A stretch of DNA of 10,924 nt from CAZVWJ01 sp964631325 (lineage in GTDB: Bacteria; T1Sed10-126): the NCBI GenBank assembly GCA_964631325.1, contig CAZVWJ010000068.1, positions 1 to 10,924 on the forward strand, given 5' to 3'. The notes under the pieces were generated by a model that worked only from the letters and a program-made list of their open reading frames with translations, searched no databases and had not been told where the DNA came from. Made by a program: the position numbers and the translations under genes. Positions 5,480 to 10,860 of this stretch are shown in pieces; the first letter of the stretch is position 1, and each line of letters starts with the position of its first letter.

Positions 5480-5950
5480 TTGAGTAACTATTTCAAAAGA
5501 ATAGCCAGTTTTTTTAAAGGCCCGCCCTATAAAATAATTTTCGCAGCTTCCCTCGCCGATTACATTACTTATCACTGGATCTGGTCATTTTTATACCTGG
5601 TTGGATTAAACGGAAATGTGAATTCGATGCTTCTTGGTTCCTTGATCAGCCTTGTAATTGGAGGAATAATGGGAAGTTTGATTAAGTCCAGGAAGTGGGT
5701 TCTATACTTCCTATTATACCCTTATCTTAGAAATTTGTGGTTTGGGTTTCATATGTTCTTGAACTGGCGGTTTGCGGGATGTGAATTCCCGATCAGCAGA
5801 CTACTGAGATTGTACCTGTTTCCGCAAGGGATTTTTGAAGCCCTGAAAACTAAGCCAGGTATGGCTTTCCCCCACCTGCTTTCACCTTATATCGGGGCAG
5901 GAATCGTAAAAGGAATGAATTTTATTAGTGATTTGAAAAATAAGGAATAA
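5480..5950 (+). CDS. Small membrane protein of unknown family, copy 1
   Basis: This 156-residue protein has three probable membrane segments: about residues 18-43 (from IIFAASLADY), 48-67 (SMLLGSLISLVIGGIMGSLI) and 73-94 (WVLYFLLYPYLRNLW...). A basic N-terminus (KRIASFFKGPPYK) and a KSRK loop suggest a cytosolic N-terminus. The remaining 60 residues include LYLFPQGIFEALKTK and end DLKNKE. No family is recognised. The start is TTG 5480 with GGGAG at 5469-5473, 6 nt upstream. It stands alone behind promoter 5379-5407 and is followed directly by a family B repeat. A near-identical copy occurs at 7962-8390, with the downstream family B repeat duplicated as well. No toxin or transport role can be claimed. 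Confidence 0.8.
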   Translation: MSNYFKRIASFFKGPPYKIIFAASLADYITYHWIWSFLYLVGLNGNVNSMLLGSLISLVIGGIMGSLIKSRKWVLYFLLYPYLRNLWFGFHMFLNWRFAGCEFPISRLLRLYLFPQGIFEALKTKPGMAFPHLLSPYIGAGIVKGMNFISDLKNKE

Positions 5951-6178
5951 TTCCGTTTCTCGGCATCATTCCAGTAATCTCCTCAGAGAATTGGTTGTTT
6001 GATAACTTCCACAGCTTCTCCTCTGTGCGTAATGTCCTCGAAGGTGTGAGAGTTCGATTACTAATCGATAATTCTCTCCTGACTCTCACTTCCTGACCGC
6101 CTGGTTCACTGTTTGCCACTTCAATCGAAACTATACTTTCTCAACTGTTTCGTATCCTTACGTATGGCAAACTAAAAG
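5951..6178. repeat. Family B repeat, copy 1 (long form)
   Basis: Follows the membrane-protein gene and is repeated after its second copy at 8400-8620. The core from 5973 contains TAATCTCCTC and GGTTGTTTGATAACTTCC, shared with copies near 6828, 8423, 9569 and 10734. Internal symmetry is strong: GTGAGAGT...ACTCTCAC enclosing TCGATTA-C-TAATCGA (about 6046-6090), and GTTTGCCA near 6110 against TGGCAAAC near 6164. The right end GGCAAACTAAAA is identical in copy 3. Its function is unknown. Confidence 0.7.
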
Positions 6179-6224
6179 TGTAAAAGCTTCTAACATTTGA
6201 ACTTTAGCCTTCAATTCGGGTCGG

Positions 6225-6237
6225 ATATAAGTTATAT
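6225..6237 (+). promoter_or_regulatory. Palindrome upstream of the DUF4258/YgiT module
   Basis: ATATAA-G-TTATAT is a perfect 13-bp palindrome 22 nt before the toxin ATG. TTCAAT, a 17-bp spacer and TATATT overlap it and could be a weak promoter. Its position suits an autoregulatory operator, but the paired antitoxin shows no DNA-binding domain, so the binder is unknown. Confidence 0.4.
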
Positions 6238-6259
6238 TTTGAGAAAAAGTGGGTTATTG

Positions 6260-6577
6260 ATGAAAATTAATAATATACGCAACGCGATTGAAAATCACCA
6301 ATTTAAAGTTACTGATCACGCTGAAGAGGAAGCAGTCGAGGATGATTTAGTCCTTGATGAAATTTTACAATCAGTCCGAGAAGGGAAAATAATTGAGCGT
6401 TATCCTGATGATTTTCCCTTCCCGAGTTGTCTTGTCTTTGGCAAGAATGAAGACAAAGAAGCTATTCATTCCGTTTGGGGTTATAATAGTTCTACGGAAT
6501 GGGCCGTTTTAATTACTGTATATCGACCTGACCCTGAACAATGGGTGAACTGGGAAAGGAGGAACAAAAATGAGTGA
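6260..6577 (+). CDS. DUF4258-family putative toxin
   Basis: This 105-residue protein matches DUF4258: KVTDHAEEEAVED (residues 16-28), helix DEILQSVREGKIIERYPDD, a strand with FPSCLVFG, AIHSVWGY (68-75) and VLITVYRPDPEQW (83-95). DUF4258 proteins are small RelE/BrnT-like putative toxins usually encoded beside a YgiT-type zinc-finger protein, as here. His20 and His70 are candidate functional residues. The start chosen is ATG 6260. An upstream TTG at 6197 would add 21 residues that read across the palindrome at 6225-6237, and family members begin near here. The SD is weak. It overlaps the antitoxin start by 8 nt, so the two are translationally coupled. Confidence 0.82.
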   Translation: MKINNIRNAIENHQFKVTDHAEEEAVEDDLVLDEILQSVREGKIIERYPDDFPFPSCLVFGKNEDKEAIHSVWGYNSSTEWAVLITVYRPDPEQWVNWERRNKNE

Positions 6578-6815
6578 TGAATTTGATAGTTGTCCACTCT
6601 GTGAGGGCGAATTAAGAAAAAAGAAAGTTGAAAAATTGATCAAAGGAGCCGATAACACTGCTGTTATTGAAGTAGAAGCATTAGTATGTTTGCGTTGCGG
6701 AGAACGACTTTACGATGAAGAAACGATCAGGAAGTTCGAGGAAATTAGAAAAAAGCTCGAAGAAGACGAGCTATCTGATTTTAAGCCAGTAGGAAAAGTT
6801 TATAGGGTCGCTTGA
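6570..6815 (+). CDS. YgiT-type zinc-finger antitoxin (MqsA N-terminal domain-like)
   Basis: This 81-residue protein has two Cys-x2-Cys pairs, CPLC at residues 8-11 and CLRC at 40-43. They form the zinc knuckle of the YgiT/MqsA N-terminal domain that binds the partner toxin. A charged helix follows (ETIRKFEEIRKKLEEDE, 51-67), then a short tail with GKVYRV. MqsA itself carries a C-terminal XRE HTH; here the protein stops before one, as is common in DUF4258-linked members. A strong AAGGAGG lies at 6556-6562, 7 nt upstream of the ATG, inside the end of the toxin gene. It should neutralise the DUF4258 protein. How the operon is repressed is unclear without an HTH. Confidence 0.85.
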   Translation: MSDEFDSCPLCEGELRKKKVEKLIKGADNTAVIEVEALVCLRCGERLYDEETIRKFEEIRKKLEEDELSDFKPVGKVYRVA

Positions 6816-6827
6816 TTTTGGAACTGT

Positions 6828-6905
6828 GTAATCCCCTCGGAGACCTGTTTGATAACTACCTATCCAATCACCTAGATCGCTGCTTTTCACTTCAATCCAA
6901 ACTAT
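6828..6905. repeat. Family B repeat, copy 2 (short form)
   Basis: Begins 13 bp after the antitoxin stop. GTAATCCCCTCGGAGACCTGTT and TTTGATAACTACC match the family B core, and TTTTCACTTCAATCCAAACTAT matches a later block of copy 1 (about 6115-6135). The middle roughly 100 bp of the long form is missing. Confidence 0.6.
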
Positions 6906-6971
6906 GTTTTCTTTCTCGCCCCGTATCTTTCAGTCTAAACTTTCTCCCGCCTCTTATGCTAAAGACTTAGC

Positions 6972-7094
6972 TCAATACCTAATCTTCTTTAAGATGGCAC
7001 CGGTCAATTCTGCTAATACAGCTCCTAAGATGGATATGCCGAATTTTAAAAATTTCCATCTGTTTCCAACTATATTTCTTGCGAATTTATCGAA
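6972..7094 (-). pseudogene. Possible membrane-protein C-terminal remnant
   Basis: On the minus strand, a frame bounded upstream by TAG gives 40 residues: a basic stretch (KFARNIVGNRWKFLKF), then a hydrophobic segment GISILGAVLAELTGAIL and KKIRY before TGA at 6974-6972. The pattern is protein-like (one membrane helix flanked by basic residues), but there is no ATG/GTG/TTG start and no SD. It may be a decayed gene end. It is preferred over the plus-strand 72-codon frame at 6904-7122, which has unusual composition and starts inside the family B repeat. Confidence 0.25.
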
Positions 7095-7167
7095 CTATTA
7101 TTCTCCCCGAGGTTTTCAGTAGGCCCAGATGATCCCGGTTTTTTGTTAGACGTTAATCAAATAATTT

Positions 7168-7197
7168 TTGGACATAGTAGTAGATTTCCAGTACACT
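7168..7197 (+). promoter_or_regulatory. Probable promoter of the DUF433/DUF5615 module
   Basis: TTGGAC (7168-7173), an 18-bp spacer and TACACT (7192-7197). It lies about 30 nt before the start of the DUF433 gene, with AAAAGGAG in between. The -10 box is the same TACACT used by both higBA proximal promoters. Confidence 0.5.
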
Positions 7198-7228
7198 TAT
7201 TTTAAGGTTAATAAAAGGAGTGAAGCCA

Positions 7229-7453
7229 ATGAGTAAAGATGAACCGGAAAGGTGGATTGTTTCAGACGAAGAACATCTGGGAGGTGACCCCCGGGTTAAG
7301 GGAACGAGAATATCGATATCACTTCTTTTGGATTTACTGGCTGCCGGGATGTCCATAGAAGAAATCACTGCCGAATATCCCAGCTTGAGTCGGGAAGCAA
7401 TAAAGATGACCTTGCGGGAATTGAGTGAATCCCAGAAACGTAGATCCGCGTGA
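7229..7453 (+). CDS. DUF433-family antitoxin
   Basis: This 74-residue protein has the DUF433 signature: HLGGDPRVKGTRISISLLLDLLAAGMSIEEI, then YPSLSREAIKMTLREL. DUF433 proteins are small HTH-like antitoxins (VapB45-type) paired with DUF5615 PIN-like toxins, exactly the arrangement here. The usual first motif, a Gly-x-Pro before the conserved Lys-Gly-Thr-Arg-Ile, reads GGDPRVKGTRI. The start is ATG 7229: AGGAG at 7216-7220 is 8 nt upstream, and the in-frame GTG at 7220 overlaps that SD. The stop overlaps the toxin start (GTGA at 7450-7453), so the two are translationally coupled. It probably represses its own promoter at 7168-7197. Confidence 0.87.
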   Translation: MSKDEPERWIVSDEEHLGGDPRVKGTRISISLLLDLLAAGMSIEEITAEYPSLSREAIKMTLRELSESQKRRSA

Positions 7454-7788
7454 AAATATTACTTGATGAAAATCTCCCGGAATCACTTGTGGATTTGATT
7501 GCTGATCTCGGGCATGAGGTTGATTCCGTTAACAGCCTTAATTTAAAGGGGATTGAAAACGGTGAACTGTACTCAGAAGTAGCCGTTAAGTATGACCTTT
7601 GTTTTACAAAAGATGCCGGATTTGCCCATAATATCCGTCAAAACACCGGGGGCGGAGAAGTTAAACTACTCTGGGTTAAATTATTCCAGGAACCGGTCCC
7701 GGAATTTTGTCAGAAGTTTATAAGAGCTTTCAAAAACACAGACTGGCCTGAGCTAAAGAACGGACAATCTTGGCCCCGGGATCAGTAG
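7450..7788 (+). CDS. DUF5615 PIN-like putative toxin
   Basis: This 112-residue protein matches DUF5615/Mut7-C-like PIN proteins. It opens MKILLDENLPESLV, with acidic Asp6 and Glu7, followed by LIADLGHEVDSV and the LCFTKDAGFAHN motif with Asp55. These acidic residues would coordinate the metal of a PIN ribonuclease. The central position that is often Asp in the family (Gly-x-x-Asp) reads GIENGEL here, with Asn at residue 37, so activity might be altered. The GTG at 7450 overlaps the antitoxin stop. The length is normal. The gene ends just where a high-GC RND-transporter scrap begins, so its 3' flank is a breakpoint. Confidence 0.85.
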   Translation: MKILLDENLPESLVDLIADLGHEVDSVNSLNLKGIENGELYSEVAVKYDLCFTKDAGFAHNIRQNTGGGEVKLLWVKLFQEPVPEFCQKFIRAFKNTDWPELKNGQSWPRDQ

Positions 7789-7790
7789 AG

Positions 7791-7934
7791 TTCTCGATCG
7801 TGGTCGGCCTCGAGCGGATGAGCCCACTGGCCATCGTCGCCGGCTTCGGAATGCTGATCGGCCCCTTCCTGACAATGGTCTTCGTCCCCGTAATCTACAC
7901 CCACCTAACCTCCCCCATCAAGGGGGAGGAATGA
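7791..7934 (+). pseudogene. C-terminal remnant of an RND-family efflux transporter
   Basis: This frame starts right after the DUF5615 stop without any start codon and reads FSIVVGLERMSPLAIVAGFG, then MLIGPFLTMVFVPVIYTHL, ending at TGA 7932-7934. The pattern PLAIV, a glycine-rich hydrophobic helix, LT, then FVPVIY is that of the last membrane helix of AcrB-like RND permeases. Only about 47 of some 1,000 residues remain. GC is visibly higher than in the genes on both sides, as expected of a core gene cut by later insertions. The second membrane-protein copy begins 27 nt downstream. Confidence 0.65.
7909..7929 (+). terminator. GC-rich hairpin at the end of the RND remnant
   Basis: CCTCCCCC pairs perfectly with GGGGGAGG across a 5-nt loop and ends just before the TGA at 7932. 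No T-run follows, so it is not a classical intrinsic terminator. It may be part of a small palindromic repeat or a former transcript end. Confidence 0.4.
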
Positions 7935-7961
7935 TGGAATGAAAGTTGTTGCATTTGATAG

Positions 7962-8390
7962 TTGAATTCAAGTTTCAAAAAGATAGCCAGTTTTTTTAAA
8001 GGCCCGCCCTATAAAATAATTTTCGCAGGTTCCCTCGCCGATTACATTACTTATCACTGGATCTGGTCACTTTTATACCTGGTTGGATTAAACAGAAATG
8101 TTAATTCAATGCTTCTTGGTTCCGTAATCAGCCTTGTAATTGGAGGAATAATGGGAAGTTTGATTAAGTCCAGGAAGTGGGTTCTATACTTCCTATTATA
8201 CCCTTATCTTAGAAATTTGTGGTTTGGGTTTCATATGTTCTTGAACTGGCGGTTTGCGGGATCTGAATCCCCGAACAGCAGACTGCTGAAAATGTATCTG
8301 TTTCCGCAAGGGATATTTGAAGCTCTGAAAACCAAGTCAGGTACGGCTCTTCCCCCCTGCTTTCACCTTATATCGGAGCCGGGTTCGTAA
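7962..8390 (+). CDS. Small membrane protein of unknown family, copy 2 (frameshifted C-terminus)
   Basis: This is a duplicate of 5480-5950. DNA identity is near-complete from about 7970 to 8340, and all three membrane segments are retained. Substitutions include Ala23Gly, Phe37Leu, Gly45Arg and Leu55Val. At 8352-8357 a run of six C replaces CCCCCAC of copy 1, a net loss of one base; the frame then shifts and ends HLISEPGS after 142 residues, so the native roughly 25-residue tail is lost. In the restored frame LSPYIGAGFVKGI is still readable. The start is TTG 7962 with no good SD, and no family A promoter precedes it; RND debris does. It may be poorly expressed or dead, or the C-run may be a sequencing error or a variable tract. 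Confidence 0.65.
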   Translation: MNSSFKKIASFFKGPPYKIIFAGSLADYITYHWIWSLLYLVGLNRNVNSMLLGSVISLVIGGIMGSLIKSRKWVLYFLLYPYLRNLWFGFHMFLNWRFAGSESPNSRLLKMYLFPQGIFEALKTKSGTALPPCFHLISEPGS

Positions 8391-8399
8391 AAGGAATAA

Positions 8400-8620
8400 T
8401 TTCATTTCTCGGCATCTTCCTAATAATTTCCTCGAAGACTTGTATTTTTGATAACTTCCCCTGCTTTTCCTCTTTACGTAATAAACTCGTCGCCACGATA
8501 GTGTAATAACGGATCAAAATCCCCGCCTGTCTCTTCCTTTTTTACCGTGTGGACTACTAACTCTTTACTTCAATTGTAAGGTTCTGATTTTTCCTTCAAT
8601 CGGCGTACGGCAAACTAAAA
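8400..8620. repeat. Family B repeat, copy 3 (long form)
   Basis: Continues the duplication of the membrane-protein gene: TTTCTCGGCATC, TAATTTCCTCGAAGA, TTTTTGATAACTTCC, GATAACGGATCAAAATCC-like and the end block GGCAAACTAAAA all match copy 1 or copy 4. The inner inverted repeats of copy 1 are not kept. Confidence 0.7.
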
Positions 8621-8639
8621 TATCACGTTGCCCGAACAA

Positions 8640-8844
8640 AACCGACATAATCAAATAGCCAAACCTACGAAGGCATTAATCCACTCGAATTAGATAAATC
8701 CCTTTATCCTGGAATACCGGCGGCGAAATTAACCCGGGCCGCTGACTGATGCTGTGGAATACGGTTTAGAGAACCGGGATAGTGAACCTTTTGCACGAAA
8801 ATTACTTGTTGGAGTTAGGCTTTCTTGTCGGCGGGAATTTTACA
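8640..8844. other. Spacer with unassigned protein-like scraps
   Basis: No complete gene is seen. One plus frame reads NPLELDKSLYPGIPAAKLTR to TGA near 8749. The frame one base over continues LTDAVEYGLENRDSEPFARK and on into the vapC 3' end. These could be pieces of one frameshifted gene, but no family is recognised and no start is visible. The block GCTGACTGATGCTGTG near 8740 is similar to GGTGACTGAGGCTGTG near 9860. Confidence 0.25.
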
Positions 8845-9252
8845 TTACTGCTCAACGGGATCAATTACTTCAATTTCTTCAACGGATTTGAACGCTTGAT
8901 CGTGAGTAAGAAGAGTTGAAATATTCTTTTGGAACATACAGGCAAGAATGGAAGCATCCCGGCCCCCAATCCCCTGGGGAGCGTGCCGGGCGAGTTGATC
9001 CAGGGAATCCACAAACAATCCATAATCAAAATCAACAACGTCTATTGGATACGAAGTCAATGTTTCTATAGTTTCTTTCCCTTTAATTGGTCCGAGGTTA
9101 TTAACAAGGTAATGGGATACTTCCATCAGAACGATCACGCTGATATGAATAGACTCTTCCTCAAGGACTTCATCGACGTATCGACTGACCGGTTCGTGGA
9201 ATTCGGAAGACCGTGTGAAATAATAACAGAAAATATTACTGTCAATAAACAA
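8845..9252 (-). CDS. vapC: VapC-type PIN-domain ribonuclease toxin
   Basis: This 135-residue PIN-domain protein has acidic metal-binding residues in the expected order: Asp4 in MFIDSNIF, Glu44 in VLMEVSHYL, Asp99 in GGRDASILACM and Asp118 in LLTHDQAFK. VapC proteins are Mg-dependent endoribonucleases, often cutting tRNA or rRNA. The start is TTG at 9252, 4 nt after the stop of the AbrB-type antitoxin, on the same strand, so the two form a normal vapBC operon. The length is typical. No antisense gene is supported on the plus strand; the open frame at 8929-9321 is a shadow. It is the only complete operon on the minus strand in this window. Confidence 0.9.
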   Translation of the reverse strand: MFIDSNIFCYYFTRSSEFHEPVSRYVDEVLEEESIHISVIVLMEVSHYLVNNLGPIKGKETIETLTSYPIDVVDFDYGLFVDSLDQLARHAPQGIGGRDASILACMFQKNISTLLTHDQAFKSVEEIEVIDPVEQ

Positions 9253-9256
9253 CGGT

Positions 9257-9478
9257 TTACTCAGCCCACATATTTTTTACGTCGAGAGGCTCAATTTCGC
9301 TGTCGTTCACACACCCTTTAAGTTGCTTGAATTCTTCAGGGGATTTTTTCTTTTTGATAATGATCTCGTCCCCTCTGGTTTCGATCCGAACCTCCTGCCC
9401 CCCTCGAAGGTTCAGTTGCTCCCGAATCTTCTTGGGAATGAGAACACGACCTCGTTCTTCAATCGTCGCTTCTACCAT
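9257..9478 (-). CDS. vapB: AbrB/SpoVT-fold antitoxin (VapB-type)
   Basis: This 73-residue protein has the swapped-hairpin AbrB fold: VEATIEERGRVLIPKKIREQ (residues 2-21), then LNLRGGQEVRIETRGDEIII. The C-terminal half (SPEEFKQLKGCVNDSE...) would wrap the toxin. The start is ATG 9478: GGTGAT lies 4 nt upstream, a good match to the anti-SD, and family members begin at this position. ATG 9490 and TTG 9511 are in-frame alternatives that add 4 or 11 residues. It should bind and silence VapC and repress the promoter at 9516-9543. Confidence 0.9.
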   Translation of the reverse strand: MVEATIEERGRVLIPKKIREQLNLRGGQEVRIETRGDEIIIKKKKSPEEFKQLKGCVNDSEIEPLDVKNMWAE

Positions 9479-9515
9479 TTTAATCACCATGGTTATTAAT
9501 TTCCCATCCAATACA

Positions 9516-9543
9516 TTTATAGCTTACCACCGTGAAATGTTAA
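9516..9543 (-). promoter_or_regulatory. Probable vapBC promoter
   Basis: On the minus strand TTAACA (9543-9538), a 16-bp spacer and TATAAA (9521-9516) form a plausible promoter about 38 nt before the chosen vapB start. Confidence 0.45.
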
Positions 9544-9568
9544 TTTCAAGATTTAAAAAGTGACCAAT

Positions 9569-9735
9569 ATAATCACTCGAGGCTTTGGTTGCTTGATAAC
9601 TCCCTCGGTTTGCCTTCTTTGAGTAGCGCTCTCGGAGCCGCGACAGTATGATAACGAATCAAAATCCTTCAATAGCCTCATACTTCCCGACCGCCTGGCT
9701 AGCTGTCTTTTCGATACCTCTTTTACACAATTATA
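9569..9735. repeat. Family B repeat, copy 4
   Basis: TAATCACTCGAGG, TTTGGTTGCTTGATAACT, GATAACGAATCAAAATCC and CTTCCCGACCGCCTGGCT match copies 1 and 3. It lies between the vapBC promoter and family A copy 5. Unlike the other copies it is not at the 3' end of a gene. Confidence 0.65.
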
Positions 9736-9768
9736 TGGACATAACTAAATCCTCAACCGTTTAAATTA

Positions 9769-9843
9769 GATTTTATTGACGGCACAGGCTATTTGCGCTA
9801 ATATAAACTTCTAAATGAACAAACCGGATTTGAAAAATTTATC
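9769..9843 (+). repeat. Family A repeat, copy 5 (short form)
   Basis: TTTTATTGACGGCACAGGC, CTATTTGCGC, TAATATAAA, TTCTAAATGAACAAACCGGA and TTTGAAAAATTT match the family core. It sits directly after family B copy 4 and upstream of the methyltransferase remnant. Confidence 0.75.
9776..9804 (+). promoter_or_regulatory. Sigma70-type promoter in family A copy 5
   Basis: TTGACG (9776-9781), a 17-bp spacer and TAATAT (9799-9804). The only downstream reading frame of note is the broken methyltransferase at 9938. Confidence 0.7.
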
Positions 9844-9937
9844 TTGATGGACACCGGGCGGTGACTGAGGCTGTGCAAGGGTACTGGAAGTTGTTGACTA
9901 AAATTTCACTAAATCAAAAGCCCGGAAGTATTTGACT

Positions 9938-10125
9938 GTGAACTCTTCCGAGAACGAACCGCTATCTGTTCGGGAGGGCTACCGGCACTGGGCAGAACAG
10001 TACGATTCTGACGATAACCCGTTGGTGGCCCTGGAGGAAAAGATTGTGCCCGATCCGCGGCCTACACGGACTGGCCGCTGTTGTTTACCATGCGCCTGAC
10101 CAAGAATAATTCAAATTTCAGGTAG
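9938..10125 (+). pseudogene. Internally deleted SAM-dependent methyltransferase
   Basis: GTG 9938 opens a frame reading NEPLSVREGYRHWAEQYDSD, then NPLVALEEKIV. This is the typical N-terminus of class I (BioC/UbiE-like) SAM methyltransferases, where the GYxxWAxxYD-NPLxxLEE stretch precedes the glycine-rich SAM-binding motif. The SAM motif never appears. After about 42 codons a frame change near 10050-10065 leads to AYTDWPLLFTMRLTKNN, which resembles the last strand of such enzymes, ending at TAG 10123-10125. The N- and C-termini are thus joined with roughly 150 or more residues missing. It lies behind a good family A promoter, so transcription may persist. The substrate is unknown. Confidence 0.55.
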
Positions 10126-10129
10126 CTGA

Positions 10130-10252
10130 AAACGGAAAATATGGTCCCGGGTTGTTCTCACCAATATCTTTATTGTATTCTGGCTTATTTACCTTTTAGG
10201 CTATCCGCTCGTCTTATTAGGTTTTAATGTTGCTATTTTTGATTTCAAATAG
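10130..10252 (+). pseudogene. Possible membrane-protein C-terminal remnant
   Basis: The frame after TGA 10127 reads KRKIWSRVVLTNIFIVFWLI, then YLLGYPLVLLGFNVAIFDFK, to TAG 10250-10252. It is a basic start followed by one or two hydrophobic segments, 40 residues with no usable start codon. It may be the tail of a lost membrane protein next to the deleted methyltransferase. No family is recognised. Confidence 0.25.
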
Positions 10253-10258
10253 TGTATT
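10230..10258 (+). promoter_or_regulatory. Weak candidate promoter for the DUF3795 gene
   Basis: TTGCTA (10230-10235), a 17-bp spacer and TGTATT (10253-10258), 19 nt before the ATG. The hexamers are poor matches, and no family A unit lies close upstream. Confidence 0.3.
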
Positions 10259-10276
10259 TGAATAGGAGTTAGTCAC

Positions 10277-10690
10277 ATGATAGAAAAACGAGAAGAGCTG
10301 GCTCCCTGCGGAGTTTTCTGTGGGGCTTGTCCATCATTTGATAAAAGCTGCCGGGGTTGTGCCTCCGAAAACAGAAACCAGGAGCGTAAAAGTAAGTGGG
10401 GCTGTAAAATTAGAAATTGTTGCTACGTAAAAAAAGAGATTGCCCACTGTGCCTTCTGCGAAGAATTCCCCTGTGAACTGGTTGATAAAAAATTACTCGA
10501 CTCTCATCCAGGCGAAACCAAATTTAAATACAGGCATGAACTTACGAGCAGCGCTGAAAAGATCAAAAAGCTGGGGGCCGAGAAATTTATAGAAACTCAG
10601 CGGGCGCGTTGGACCTGTCCAGACTGTGGGGAACGTGTTCATTTTTACCACTACGAGTGCAGTAATTGTGAAAAAGAAATTTTCCCATAG
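10277..10690 (+). CDS. DUF3795 cysteine-rich, probably zinc-binding protein
   Basis: This 137-residue protein has the DUF3795 pattern: APCGVFCGACPSF (Cys11, 15, 18), CRGC (25, 28), a W-x-Cys with CC at 43 and 48-49, and AHCAFCEEFPCEL (58, 61, 66). A C-terminal zinc ribbon follows with CPDC (114, 117) and CSNC (128, 131). Fifteen cysteines in all suggest two or more metal sites. The family's biochemical role is not established. The ATG at 10277 has AGGAG at 10264-10268, 8 nt upstream. It is monocistronic here and is followed after about 45 bp by family B copy 5. Compared with the basic DUF3795 core, the terminal ribbon is an extension found in some members. It appears intact. Confidence 0.88.
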   Translation: MIEKREELAPCGVFCGACPSFDKSCRGCASENRNQERKSKWGCKIRNCCYVKKEIAHCAFCEEFPCELVDKKLLDSHPGETKFKYRHELTSSAEKIKKLGAEKFIETQRARWTCPDCGERVHFYHYECSNCEKEIFP

Positions 10691-10733
10691 CAGTCTTTTA
10701 TAAGGTATCGGTAATGTTGCTTGTCAAGTATTT

Positions 10734-10860
10734 GTAATTCCCTTGCTAGAGTTTGGTTGTTTGATCACTTCCCCTCTTTGCGTTATGCCCACCGAGGTGC
10801 AACAGATTCAATAACTGGTCAGATCTATTTGACTGGTAACCTGTCGACTGAATACTACGG
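10734..10860. repeat. Family B repeat, copy 5
   Basis: TAATTCCCTTGCTAGAG, TTTGGTTGTTTGATCACT, CCTCTTTGCGTTATG, CCGAGGTGCAACAG and ATAACTGGTCAGATC match the order of blocks in copies 1 and 4. It follows the DUF3795 gene. The remaining roughly 60 bp to the window end shows nothing recognisable. Confidence 0.6.

Noticed and set aside
6904..7122. 72-codon + strand frame
   Set aside because: It begins in the family B repeat, has no SD, and its composition is not protein-like; the minus strand reads more plausibly.
8929..9321. 130-codon + strand frame antisense to vapC/vapB
   Set aside because: It mirrors well-supported PIN and AbrB genes, has no SD and no family pattern.
5951..10860. Family B repeats as integron attC sites
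   Set aside because: The complementary RYYYAAC...GTTRRRY core pair is not found at the repeat ends, the inverted structure is not conserved between copies, and no integron integrase lies in the window. Isolated GTTAGAC (7145) and GTTAGGC (8814) have no partners.
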